Below are positions 7,201-13,773 of a stretch of DNA of 41,408 nucleotides, one piece after another. The DNA lies in the IMG/VR virus record IMGVR_UViG_3300025241_000078, positions 1 through 41,408 of that record, one strand, 5' to 3'. The stretch comes from a virus. How positions within the stretch are numbered: position 1 is the stretch's first letter; each line of letters starts with the position of its first letter. The translations under genes and the position numbers were made by a program. The notes beneath the pieces are model-generated. The model was given only the letters and a program-made list of their open reading frames with translations. It did no database searches and had not been told where the DNA came from.

Positions 7201-9451
7201 TCGGCAGCGCGAGCGGCTTGGAAAGCGCACCGCCTTTCAGCCATGATTTGAACTCGGTCACCGGCATGGCGGTGACCGGGCCCACCTTCCAGCCTTCGTC
7301 AAAGTTGGCACTGTAGGCTTGCACTGCCGTCGCCTGGTCGGAATAGCCCAGCATGACTTTGTGTTCGTCGAAGCTTCCGTCCTGCTGATTGAGCTGGTCG
7401 ACCACGAATACCTGATCGCTGTCCTGCTGCGGCCCAACGTAGACGTCCACCTGCTCGCCGTCGGCGCCCGTGGTGCGCTTGATGTAGCCGTAATGGTCGC
7501 CCATCGTGCGCCGCCATGGCGTACCGTCCGGCCCGGTACCGCTCCGCTCGGAACCCCGCGGATTCTCAATGGAGATATCCAGGCCCTGAACGCGGACGCG
7601 ACCCTTTTTGTAGTTTCCGGCCTCAATCTGCGCGGGTGTCGGCGCAGGTAGATCGTTGGTCGGCGAGGTCGCGGCCTGGTTGGCTGCCTGATCGATCGGC
7701 CGCATCTGGTACCGCTTCGGATCCGCCGGCACGCGTACGGCGAAGCCGCCATCGACCTTAGCGACCGTCGGGTTACGGCCTACCTTCCTAGCCTCGCGGA
7801 AAGCCTTGCTGGCCTTCGCTGCGCCGTGCGCCTGGAACGGCTCGCCATTGCTGCGGGCCATGTACTCAAAGTCATCGTCGCGGCGAATTGCGGTCGGCGC
7901 CTGCTGATCCATGCCGCGCCCACCAGTGGGAGCCCGGTCAAAGATTTGCGGCTTAGTGGCGCCACGCTGGGCATTGCCCTGCCCGTCCACCACGAACGCA
8001 TCGGGCGCAGGCAGTGCCGGCTGCAGGGTTTCGCCATCCAAGGTCAGACCTTCCTGCGCTTGGCTATCGGCAACCTGCTGGCGGCTTCCATGCTGGAACT
8101 GTCCCTCAAGCGGCGCCGGCTCACCGCGAGCCACCTGGCGCTCCATGCCCTCTCCGCCCACGGAGCGATCGGCACGGTTGCGCGGGTTGATCCATTGCCG
8201 CCCCTGCTGGTCGGGCTGCATTTCGCCGTCAACATTGCGTACCGGGCCGACGTCCTGCATGTTGCCCTGGCTGTCGGCGTAGAAGGTCGGCTCGGGCTTG
8301 GGGAGGCCCTGCAGCCCTGGCGCCGGCAATGCGGCAGGCTCTGGCGCATCCTCAAAGGTGGCATCAGGCTCGGCGGCCGAATCGGCTGGCCGCGCAGCGT
8401 GCTCCGGGCGGCCGAGCACTGCGCCAAGGCTCGCATGGCCTGCGCCACCCATGGCGCCCAGCAGGGCGTCGCCGAAGGTATCCTCGGTCAGGGAGCGCTG
8501 CTCACCGATCGCCTGGTTCGTCGCAGCGCGAGCCGCCACGGACTCGCCCACCTCTTGCGCACCTTCAGCCGGAGCATCCAGCGCCAGGCCACCAGCCAGG
8601 CGCCGGCCTGCGCTTCCTCCGATCTGCCGCTGCAGCGGCCCCAGCGCGTAATGAGTCATGGCACCGCCAACTGCACCCACCGGAGCCGCCCCCTGAAACG
8701 CGGCTGCGCGTGCGGTAGCGGACACCTGGGCGCGAGCAGCAGCCTCATCCAAGCCGTTCGCGCGCAGCTGGCGGTACAGGTCCGAAGCCTGCTGCAGGTC
8801 AGCGTCTGGCATGGCTGCAAGGCGCTGCTCGACTTCGTTGCCCGCCGCGCCGCCAGCCTGGAGGCCGCCAATGCCTGCCATTCCTACCATGCGCGCCTGA
8901 CCGCCGGGGATTGCCAGCGCAGCGGCCTGAGGCACGAACTGGCCCACCAGGTTCGCACCATGCAGCCCGTAGCCGGCGAGCGTAGGATCGTCGCCCATGC
9001 TCCAGCTGGACGGGTCAAGAACGTCACCTTGTGGCGTGCTGGCTTCCAGCGTCTGCTTGGCCGCCTCGGTCTTAGCGGCCTGAATTTGCTTACCCGCAGC
9101 GTCGATCTGGCGACCTGCCGGACGAAACAGTAGGTCGCTCGGTGCCGGAATGCTCTTCAGCGCATCCACGGCTCCGGCGGGCAATACCGCACGAGCGCCT
9201 CGCTCAACAGCATTTCCCGCCGTTGTCAGCAGGTCGCCGAAGCCGCTGACGACCGCGCCGGTGCCAACCAACGCGCCACCCGCCATCTCCTTGCCGTAAT
9301 CCATGGCTTCGATGCCGCCCCGCTCGGCTGCCGCATCGTTGGTCGGCTCGACGGGCTCCGCTGGCTGATACTTAGCCCATGGCCCGGCCTGCTCTGGCTG
9401 AGGCCGTTCAATGGCGGATTGCTGCTGGTACTTCTCCCAAGGGCCCGCCAT
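1226..9451 (-). CDS. Giant polyvalent virion protein (InPase-like, LPD1-like zincin, LPD38-like)
   Basis: A 2741-residue protein, the largest gene here and the last of the late region, of the polyvalent-protein type thought to be ejected into the host with phage DNA. The N-terminus has two GPWxKYQ motifs (residues 2-8 and 22-28) and then a Gly/Ala-rich hydrophobic region to about 350. Around 620-735 is an inorganic-pyrophosphatase-like domain (GDHYGYIKR, VDVYVG, DEHKVMLGY). A charged linker follows near 850-1090. Around 1290-1600 is an LPD1-like region with the zinc motif HEWFH at about 1459-1463. A second motif, HEEVGH, is at about 1734-1739. Around 1880-2540 is an LPD38-like region (TTITPQFIIANLLRDS near 2225), followed by a helical, probably coiled-coil tail. 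The ATG at 9451 overlaps the previous stop (TGATG); a GTG one codon earlier is possible. Domain names rest on motif recognition only. Confidence 0.85.
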   Translation of the reverse strand: MAGPWEKYQQQSAIERPQPEQAGPWAKYQPAEPVEPTNDAAAERGGIEAMDYGKEMAGGALVGTGAVVSGFGDLLTTAGNAVERGARAVLPAGAVDALKSIPAPSDLLFRPAGRQIDAAGKQIQAAKTEAAKQTLEASTPQGDVLDPSSWSMGDDPTLAGYGLHGANLVGQFVPQAAALAIPGGQARMVGMAGIGGLQAGGAAGNEVEQRLAAMPDADLQQASDLYRQLRANGLDEAAARAQVSATARAAAFQGAAPVGAVGGAMTHYALGPLQRQIGGSAGRRLAGGLALDAPAEGAQEVGESVAARAATNQAIGEQRSLTEDTFGDALLGAMGGAGHASLGAVLGRPEHAARPADSAAEPDATFEDAPEPAALPAPGLQGLPKPEPTFYADSQGNMQDVGPVRNVDGEMQPDQQGRQWINPRNRADRSVGGEGMERQVARGEPAPLEGQFQHGSRQQVADSQAQEGLTLDGETLQPALPAPDAFVVDGQGNAQRGATKPQIFDRAPTGGRGMDQQAPTAIRRDDDFEYMARSNGEPFQAHGAAKASKAFREARKVGRNPTVAKVDGGFAVRVPADPKRYQMRPIDQAANQAATSPTNDLPAPTPAQIEAGNYKKGRVRVQGLDISIENPRGSERSGTGPDGTPWRRTMGDHYGYIKRTTGADGEQVDVYVGPQQDSDQVFVVDQLNQQDGSFDEHKVMLGYSDQATAVQAYSANFDEGWKVGPVTAMPVTEFKSWLKGGALSKPLALPSPGVKPPQPKTAASAHQAPPDQPRPKGSRRAVDRDRDSVVQAAIRLGGITKQWKQDTTGDTKGNKNIPGVGALWSDNTGTSLDDMASLLDQHGYVPAGEMDRDGGVSWLQEALRDELAGRKTHYAPDSVRQLEQYELEMLERINEQLAVEREQLEAEYARIEAEHGAEAAAHARSQDAAFDEDALRYEEFISDEPERTETFIDGNPLDEDAAVRRDDEVRAADAAEAGSAGQDRGASFSLEQQTEAGLKEQAERNAAAEKARADQERETEQKAQADRDRKDFTLTGSDRISDIAAARGQNDMFGAQPTTPASKAKQQATQLAKKKPSPAEPATEPKPAKVEDFGEKLGGARKDELRGLRERLDNMDDQSIANSKLSELWPKGEIDRIEDNFHAAAYQTVRDFIPTKPRAPYRIAGWVNKVKAARELLAELSRMGGDSTVAKMRAFSPSLRSVADKIELLMGIDRAQWARIGRVSMATGSYSKDGQMVPGSWAEVEIDGRGKHFYGKGSIAEAINDVRLALNLKSAPEKKMQFDVYSDRATGQVFIAKSGDRETRRLATFKSVAEARDHIANEHDSLVAAWDAVKNRDNVTKADMRRSLNEVRTGTDHRGGADITPEQFLEAFGFRGVEFGNWVAQGDGSKGRQGMLNDAYDAFMDLAEVVGVPPKALSLEGRLGIGFGSRGRGRASAHFEPDAVVINLTKTKGAGSLAHEWFHALDNYFAGKREASEAKTAREASYITYRPEPVLVNKKYPAQSLTRAKLDMYQANHPNAPMYAEANWMPDPAHPEGVRPKVEKAFAEVVATLDQSPMAKRSAVLDKGAADGYWSRIIERGARSFETYVIAKLADRGYRNDYLANVRSLEEFSRSQDRYPYLTPDEQGPVNEAFDKLFSTIEARETDEGVSLYRLGEGSGTKAEHVTDALSGVSELAGVKVVQTFDDLPLSARIRAKRDGIAPDELRGIFSSGATYVVAGNHASIADAVFTAVHEEVGHRGIHGLLGDQLDATMERLYASQAATAKGRQRIAQIRQAYAKVLKKLDARKQHLMIAEEMVAHLIEDGERPTALQRVLSKARELLRALFPQVPWTYTDILALGEQSRRWLRDSQAGVTEDESTRYALAGKRQHTSEAFSDLTAKQKDALNKIAPRTAKQQAIDWFRQHSDRALLKIRQGIVDRYAALRELDVAVHGDDVLGTDITSSAWVLARMSSAASGALHAMLNNGRIYLDQQQKVIDIQDGDALGLGATLARLGSAAEIERFMGWIAGNRSAKLAAEGRENLFDAAEIDALRTLNSGTTQHGKARGTLYTEVFAEFQQYRDDVLAIAEQTGVITSESRALWRDEFYVPFYRVMDEDAAATGPMASKGLTRQEAYKKLKGGSQNLNDLLQNTLLNFNHLLQASLRNQAAAQAINNAEQLGIAQPVSEAARDKKASTFVLKAGVKQWYNIGDPLVFEALSSLSDAGLNNAAVHAMSFFKRLFTNMTTITPQFIIANLLRDSMSATATSPVSKNFLKNIAVGGANWTDTRKRARMLASGGAFSFGHIYSNDPDEVKAHITRNLRSAKLIDGPKLVPQALKAGWDAWNAVANTAENANRAAIFEQNEQGSGKLAAAFEARDLMDFSMHGAWPAVRFLIRVVPFLNARLQGLDKLYRAGVKPSLLTAFGQGNASDKQAAARFMTVVGALSMASMALMLVNNDDEEYRKLEEWQKDTYWFVRVGGKAFFIPKPFEVGAIATMAERLLQQAIDDKATGKLFAQRLGHTLTQTFSFSPVPHMFQPVLDVYSNVDAFTGRPIESTGMDRLSKGLRTRATTTAPARAASAVSRVFGDEFPLAVSPIQADHLIAGYLGQVGAWGAGMVDTMWRAANGESQPAKHWHEYQPIRRFYRDLDTPAAYTRYSTIFYEGLREAGKAYADVKELQELGRMEEARGVIRGKRDVLGLRKQLNQVQRRLSAINGRMDAVRLGELDADAKRRELDRLVVIKSRLTEMAGKRVEDIRAKR

Positions 9452-10692
9452 CACTTCTTACTCCAGTTTTCAGGGTTGGCAGGGTCGCCACCAAGGAACT
9501 CGTAGCCGTCTTCGACGTGACCCACCTTCGGCCCCTGCTGCGGCGCTGAAGGCTTGGGCTCCTGCCGGGCTTGCTGCTGACCAGGAACGCCGACAAGGCC
9601 CAGATCGCTGGCGAGCCCTTGCCGCGCCTGCACAAGCTGCTCGCGCTGTTGACGCAACGCTGCTTCCGCATCGGGCTCCGGAAAGGCTTCGAGCTGCGAA
9701 TCGATTTCCTTAATCTGGTTGGTGAGGAAGGTCACCCGGTACCGGTCGCCGGCGCTGATGCTGCTGTCGCTACCGCCTCGTTTCAGGCGCACCAGTTCGT
9801 CACGGGCCTGCTGGTCGCTCATGCCGTTGGATTTGAGATATTCGAGGGTCTTCACGTCGCTGCTCGGCGCATAGGCGCCGCCCGCACCGATCGATTTGCG
9901 GCCAACGACGCTCTTCATTTCACCGGTTCGATTGTTGCGCTGCAGAATGGCGCCGTCGGGGCCCTCGACCTGTTCCCACTTATCGGCTTCCTTCGGCAGG
10001 TAGCCGGAGCTGCGCAGATAGCCCAACATCTTCTCGCGATTCTGGCCGAGCGCCTGGTAGATCGACTTGGCACCCATTACCGGGGCGATCGCCTGATCGA
10101 TCTCGTACTGCGCTACCTCGTCGTCCTCGCCTTCCAGGCCCCGATTCACCGTCATCGGCGCCAGCCGCTTGTTGCCCTGTTCGTCCTCAACTTCCAGCTC
10201 GAAAACGAACGAGCCTTCCTTTTGCCCGGGGTACATGCCGGCCAGCCGCTTCTTGCCGCCATTGCCGCGGTTCACGCGGGGCGCGTAGAAGTCGTTCATG
10301 GCGTCGACGGTCTGCTTGCTGAACAGCGAACCCTCGCCCTTGGCCAGCTTGTCGGCGTACTGCACAGCTGCCTCGGTCTCAGGTCGGAACAGGTGGCGCG
10401 GATCTGCGAGCTTGTTTCGCTCGAATGCCTTTTCGAGCTCGGGCGTGATGGGCGCATCGATGCCGCTGGCCCACCCGGTATAGAAATGCGCGATATGTTG
10501 TTGGTCCCGCTGGCTTTGGCGCTCATCCTGCTGCGCAGCAAACTCCTGCTCACGCATATCGAGCCCGCGCTGCTGCATCTGCACTTGCTGATCAGCGCGT
10601 GCGCTGGACGCCTTCCGGTGGTTATAGGCGTCCATCATGTTGAAGCCTTGCACGAAGCCGTCGAAGGCCCCGCGCGTATCAAGTCCTGCCAT
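9451..10692 (-). CDS. Internal virion protein (uncharacterised, upstream of giant protein)
   Basis: A 413-residue protein, mostly helical and charged. Residues 25-70 are Gln/Arg-rich and likely coiled coil; the middle has a mixed alpha/beta look; the C-terminal third is another helical, Gln-rich stretch, then a Pro/Gln linker. The start at 10692 is chosen because GGGAGG lies seven bases upstream; a longer frame would need TTG at 10707. It sits directly before, and overlaps by one base, the giant polyvalent protein gene. In podoviruses this position is held by internal core or ejection proteins, so a role in the ejection apparatus is inferred. No enzyme motif is seen. Confidence 0.7.
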   Translation of the reverse strand: MAGLDTRGAFDGFVQGFNMMDAYNHRKASSARADQQVQMQQRGLDMREQEFAAQQDERQSQRDQQHIAHFYTGWASGIDAPITPELEKAFERNKLADPRHLFRPETEAAVQYADKLAKGEGSLFSKQTVDAMNDFYAPRVNRGNGGKKRLAGMYPGQKEGSFVFELEVEDEQGNKRLAPMTVNRGLEGEDDEVAQYEIDQAIAPVMGAKSIYQALGQNREKMLGYLRSSGYLPKEADKWEQVEGPDGAILQRNNRTGEMKSVVGRKSIGAGGAYAPSSDVKTLEYLKSNGMSDQQARDELVRLKRGGSDSSISAGDRYRVTFLTNQIKEIDSQLEAFPEPDAEAALRQQREQLVQARQGLASDLGLVGVPGQQQARQEPKPSAPQQGPKVGHVEDGYEFLGGDPANPENWSKK

Positions 10693-10728
10693 GTTGCCTC
10701 CCGGCAATATGTGAGCCCGAAGGCGTTG

Positions 10729-10980
10729 TTACATGAACGAGCCGGCCGCCAGGCCAATAACGCCTCCAACAACAGCGCCGACTGGCCCGCCTACCGAGGC
10801 GCCGTACATGGCTCCGGTTGCAGCCATGCCGACTTGTGATTGCTTGCGCTGGGCCTTCTGCTGCTGGTCGGCCTGCTCCTTGAACATTCTGTTCTGCTGT
10901 TGCTGCTTATCCAGGTCCTGCAGCCCCTGAACGGCTTCGCCTTGCATCTGATTCTTGAGGCCAAGTAATCCGTATGACAT
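10729..10980 (-). CDS. Small protein with C-terminal glycine-zipper membrane segment
   Basis: An 83-residue protein starting MSYGLLGLKNQ. Residues 10-50 are highly charged and Gln-rich, a likely coiled coil, and residues 50-83 form a Gly/Ala-rich hydrophobic segment with GxxxG spacing (GAxYGASVGGPVGAVVGGVI), like glycine-zipper membrane proteins. The start at 10980 has AGGGG eight bases upstream. The gene lies among internal virion proteins, so a membrane-inserting component of the ejection machinery is a reasonable guess. No family is recognised. Confidence 0.65.
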   Translation of the reverse strand: MSYGLLGLKNQMQGEAVQGLQDLDKQQQQNRMFKEQADQQQKAQRKQSQVGMAATGAMYGASVGGPVGAVVGGVIGLAAGSFM

Positions 10981-10985
10981 AGCGC

Positions 10986-11414
10986 TTACCCCTGCTGCTG
11001 GCCAGTTGTTGGAAGATTCGACAGACCGAAGCCGCCAGCGAGGATCTGGTCCTGCATGTCGCGCGCCGAGACCTTCGCCTCGTTGTAGGCCGAGGCGCCG
11101 TCGGCGGCCTGGCCAAGAGACAGCTGACGCTGCTCGGCGGTCTTTTGTGCATCGGTCAGATTGATGCCCATACCGGCACGCTGCGTTTGCAGGGCCTGTG
11201 CCGTGTTGGCATAGCTTGTATTCACGGCTGCAGCAGCATTCGCGCCCTGGCCGGCGGCATAGGTTTTGTCGCTGGCCAGGTTCGCCAGCTCGTCGATATA
11301 GGGGCTGAAGCGGGTTTTCCAATCGTCCCACTGCGCTCGATACAGCTGTCCAAGCAGCTGCGAAGCGCCTTGGTCGCCGCTGAATGCTGTGCTTGCGTCC
11401 ACATAAATGGCCAT
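10986..11414 (-). CDS. Putative internal virion protein
   Basis: A 142-residue soluble, Ala/Gln-rich protein with no signal or membrane segment, mostly helical by composition. It begins MAIYVDASTAFSGDQ. It lies three bases after the 227-residue protein gene and five bases before the glycine-zipper protein gene, in an unbroken leftward chain. From its position near the end of the late operon I infer a structural or ejection role. Nothing in the sequence identifies a fold. Confidence 0.65.
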   Translation of the reverse strand: MAIYVDASTAFSGDQGASQLLGQLYRAQWDDWKTRFSPYIDELANLASDKTYAAGQGANAAAAVNTSYANTAQALQTQRAGMGINLTDAQKTAEQRQLSLGQAADGASAYNEAKVSARDMQDQILAGGFGLSNLPTTGQQQG

Positions 11415-11416
11415 CG

Positions 11417-12100
11417 TTAGGCTCCGTACTTCATGCCGTTGACCGAGCTGCTACTAAGACCGTAACCGTTGTCGAAACCAGACAGCCCTATGCCGGATGT
11501 CGCACCTGCGGCCGGAGCGGCGCTGCTGCCGAACTGGCTCATTCCGTAATTTGTCGCGGCACCTGCGGCGGTGCCGAGCAACTGCAGGTTGGCACTGCGG
11601 CGATTGAAATTATTCGTCGCCTCGCTGCGCGCATCTGCAGCAGAGGTTGCGGCAATATCGCTCAATCCGGCCTGCGACTGTGTCGACTCGCCGGAGCCCA
11701 TCGCGACGATGTTTTGCATCCCCTTGATCTGCTCAGACTTCTGCTGGAACTGGGCTCGCCCCATCGTTTCACCGCCCTGCTGCGCGTTCTGCTCGGAAAA
11801 ATCTGCCTGAGTGCCAAGCCAGCGCCCACTGTTCGGATTGATACCGGCCTGGCCCAGCTGAGCATCTAGCTGCTGCAATCCTTGGCTTAGGTTCCCCATT
11901 GAAGCCTGGTTGGTACGCCCGCGGATGTAGCTCATGCGCCCGGCCGAATCCATATCATCGACGTTGGCCATGTATTGGTCTTCCAGCGGGGCGAGCTTGC
12001 CTTGAGCGAAGTTCCATTTTTCGGCGGCTACCTGCGCCGCATAGCGCTGCTCGGGCGTGTCCTTCACCGTGTTGTCGCTTTCACTTCCTCCGCCACTCAT
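11417..12100 (-). CDS. Putative internal virion protein
   Basis: A 227-residue protein with a helical, Gln-rich first two thirds (about residues 15-175) and a Gly/Ser/Ala-rich low-complexity end (about 175-227). No signal peptide or catalytic motif is seen. It starts inside the stop of the 155-residue gene (ATGA overlap at 12097-12100). It resembles in style the Gln-rich virion proteins next to ejection proteins in podovirus genomes. The function is inferred from position only. Confidence 0.65.
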   Translation of the reverse strand: MSGGGSESDNTVKDTPEQRYAAQVAAEKWNFAQGKLAPLEDQYMANVDDMDSAGRMSYIRGRTNQASMGNLSQGLQQLDAQLGQAGINPNSGRWLGTQADFSEQNAQQGGETMGRAQFQQKSEQIKGMQNIVAMGSGESTQSQAGLSDIAATSAADARSEATNNFNRRSANLQLLGTAAGAATNYGMSQFGSSAAPAAGATSGIGLSGFDNGYGLSSSSVNGMKYGA

Positions 12101-12564
12101 TGCGCCACTCCTGTTCCAAGCTCGTTGAGATAATCGCGCAGCTTGTCCTCATGGAAATGCCGGCGTATTTCGGCAGAGATCCGCTGCATCCAATCAAAGC
12201 CGCCAATCAGGCCGGCGCACTGCACTACCAGGCTGGTCAGCTGGTCGCGCAGCACGAAGGCCAGCGTTCGGCCGTGCTCGTCGCCGTCACGCTCCAGTGT
12301 CACGCTGTCGCGCCAATCCTGCAGAGCGGCTGCCATAAGCGGACGCAGCATCGGCTCGTGAGCTCGATAGAAAGTATTTGATGGGATATCGATCATTGCC
12401 TCCCAGAACGCGCGGTAAATCGCGTCGCTGGTGACAGGCTTGTCGCCGTCAAGGAGGTCATCAAGAACTTGTGAGACGCGAAATAGCGCCTCACAGAACA
12501 GAATGGCGGCAGCGTGATCCTTCAGCACATGCTGAAGAAACGCCCGCTCGTTGGGCTGTGGCAT
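12097..12564 (-). CDS. Conserved-looking phage protein of unknown function
   Basis: A 155-residue, mainly helical acidic protein. The stretch VLDDLLDGD at about 32-40 resembles the Asp-rich motif of polyprenyl synthases, but the protein is far too short and lacks a second motif, so I do not call that. There is a gap of about 50 bases after the fibre gene upstream, and it overlaps the following gene by four bases. It sits between the tail-tip or fibre genes and the internal virion proteins. Assembly factor or minor virion protein are both possible. Confidence 0.6.
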   Translation of the reverse strand: MPQPNERAFLQHVLKDHAAAILFCEALFRVSQVLDDLLDGDKPVTSDAIYRAFWEAMIDIPSNTFYRAHEPMLRPLMAAALQDWRDSVTLERDGDEHGRTLAFVLRDQLTSLVVQCAGLIGGFDWMQRISAEIRRHFHEDKLRDYLNELGTGVAQ

Positions 12565-12616
12565 CGTTGTCTCCCGACAATGACATAGAGTGAGTGTAAC
12601 GAAGATCCCGGCGGCG

Positions 12617-13435
12617 CTACATAAGCTTTACGGCAAAGACCTGTGGCCCGCCCGACTGATCTTCAAGGAGGCGGCCAACCCCATCGTTCCAGTCGCCGCC
12701 ATGGCTGCCCATGCGATCCGAGTCGAGCTTGGTTAAACCGCCGACTGCCGAGCGTATGCGGCCCGCGTCAGAGAACCCGAAGCGAGCAGAGCCCATGGCA
12801 AAGTTGAAATTGCCCGTATAGACCTGGAAGCCGGTCATATTGGACACCAGCAGGCCGTGCTTGCGGTCGAAGGGAAAGCTCCAGGGCAGGTCATACTCGC
12901 GGTAACCATAGCCGGAGTAAGTCGTGCGCCATCCCTTAAAGTGCTGCAGCAGGCGAAGCGCCCTTGACCCGCTGTCGAAGGTCACCGCGCCTTGCTCGTT
13001 GAACACGCGGAGCCCCCATCGATCAGCAGAGGTAGGCACCAAGTCCATCCTCACCACGGCGTAAGCCCAGTTGATGTAGGGGATAGAGCCGTATCGACCC
13101 CCGCTCGGGAGATTGAACGTGTGCCGGAACGCGATCTCGAACCCAGTCCATGCGCCAGGAGACCCTACCGGCTGGTAGGAATGTACTGCTCCCTCCGGGC
13201 CGTCTGGAATCATTACAACTAAGGGGGGCTCAATCGAGGTGATGACCTGAGCAAACGACGCCGCAATGAGCATGCCGTACAGGTGATCGTTGTAGACGTA
13301 ATAGCCCCCGTTCGAGTTGAAGAACAACCCATTGGCATAACTCATGCGCCCCTGAGCGATAACCGAAAGTGTGATGTGCTGGTCGTCGACAATGACCGAG
13401 CCCCTGTCGCTTACCAGCTTGAATCCATAGCTCAT
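12617..13435 (-). CDS. Putative tail/fibre protein (MSYGF type)
   Basis: A 272-residue protein, beta-rich by composition (many Gly, Tyr, Trp, Ser and alternating hydrophobics), starting MSYGFKLVSDRGSVIVDD. The start at 13435 has GGAG five bases upstream and overlaps the preceding stop (ATGA). The opening motif, a self-contained strand pair with YGF..V.D, is shared with its upstream neighbour (SGIRVYDSGGALVFDE), which suggests that the two carry related N-terminal strands that dock to the same tail partner. It lies directly downstream of the DUF1983 fibre gene. A tail-tip or receptor-facing role is inferred. Confidence 0.65.
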   Translation of the reverse strand: MSYGFKLVSDRGSVIVDDQHITLSVIAQGRMSYANGLFFNSNGGYYVYNDHLYGMLIAASFAQVITSIEPPLVVMIPDGPEGAVHSYQPVGSPGAWTGFEIAFRHTFNLPSGGRYGSIPYINWAYAVVRMDLVPTSADRWGLRVFNEQGAVTFDSGSRALRLLQHFKGWRTTYSGYGYREYDLPWSFPFDRKHGLLVSNMTGFQVYTGNFNFAMGSARFGFSDAGRIRSAVGGLTKLDSDRMGSHGGDWNDGVGRLLEDQSGGPQVFAVKLM

Positions 13436-13773
13436 CCGAACTCCACCAGTATCAGGTCGCAGCTGCAATCGATTACACCTGGACTGGTCTGCGAATAAGG
13501 CCAGTCGAGCGGGCTGAGTACTATGTAGCCGTCGTACGGCTTCACGACCGGCGGGTTGTATCCATAGTGGCCGCTGGCGTCGCTATGTGCGTACCGCGCC
13601 CGCGCCTGCACGATGACAGCATGACCTGCCCGGGCTTTTGGGGCGCTCACGGTCAGTGGCGATGAACGCTTTCCGTAGTCGAGCCTGATGATGTCTATTA
13701 CTCGCAGTGAGAGCGAGTTTTCGTCGAAGACCAAAGCTCCGCCGGAATCGTAGACCCGGATTCCAGACGTCAT
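13432..13773 (-). CDS. Small tail-tip/fibre-associated protein
   Basis: A 113-residue beta-rich protein starting MTSGIRVYDSGGALVFDENS. The start at 13773 overlaps the stop of the DUF1983 fibre gene by four bases (ATGA) and has GGAG about twelve bases upstream; a longer frame to 13923 would run into that fibre gene and is rejected. Its own stop overlaps the next start, so the three genes form a tightly coupled unit. The C-terminal part contains a CSCDLILVEFG strand. Probably a small partner of the fibre; no named family. Confidence 0.6.
   Translation of the reverse strand: MTSGIRVYDSGGALVFDENSLSLRVIDIIRLDYGKRSSPLTVSAPKARAGHAVIVQARARYAHSDASGHYGYNPPVVKPYDGYIVLSPLDWPYSQTSPGVIDCSCDLILVEFG

Noticed and set aside
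7826-9133. Long rightward open frame of 435 residues
   Set aside because: It is the antisense shadow of the giant polyvalent protein gene in GC-rich DNA; no ribosome site or recognisable motif.
9571-10839. Long rightward open frame of 422 residues
   Set aside because: It is the antisense shadow of the 413-residue internal virion protein gene.
12097-12564. DDLLDGD motif suggesting a polyprenyl synthase
   Set aside because: The protein has 155 residues and no second Asp-rich motif; the neighbours are virion genes.
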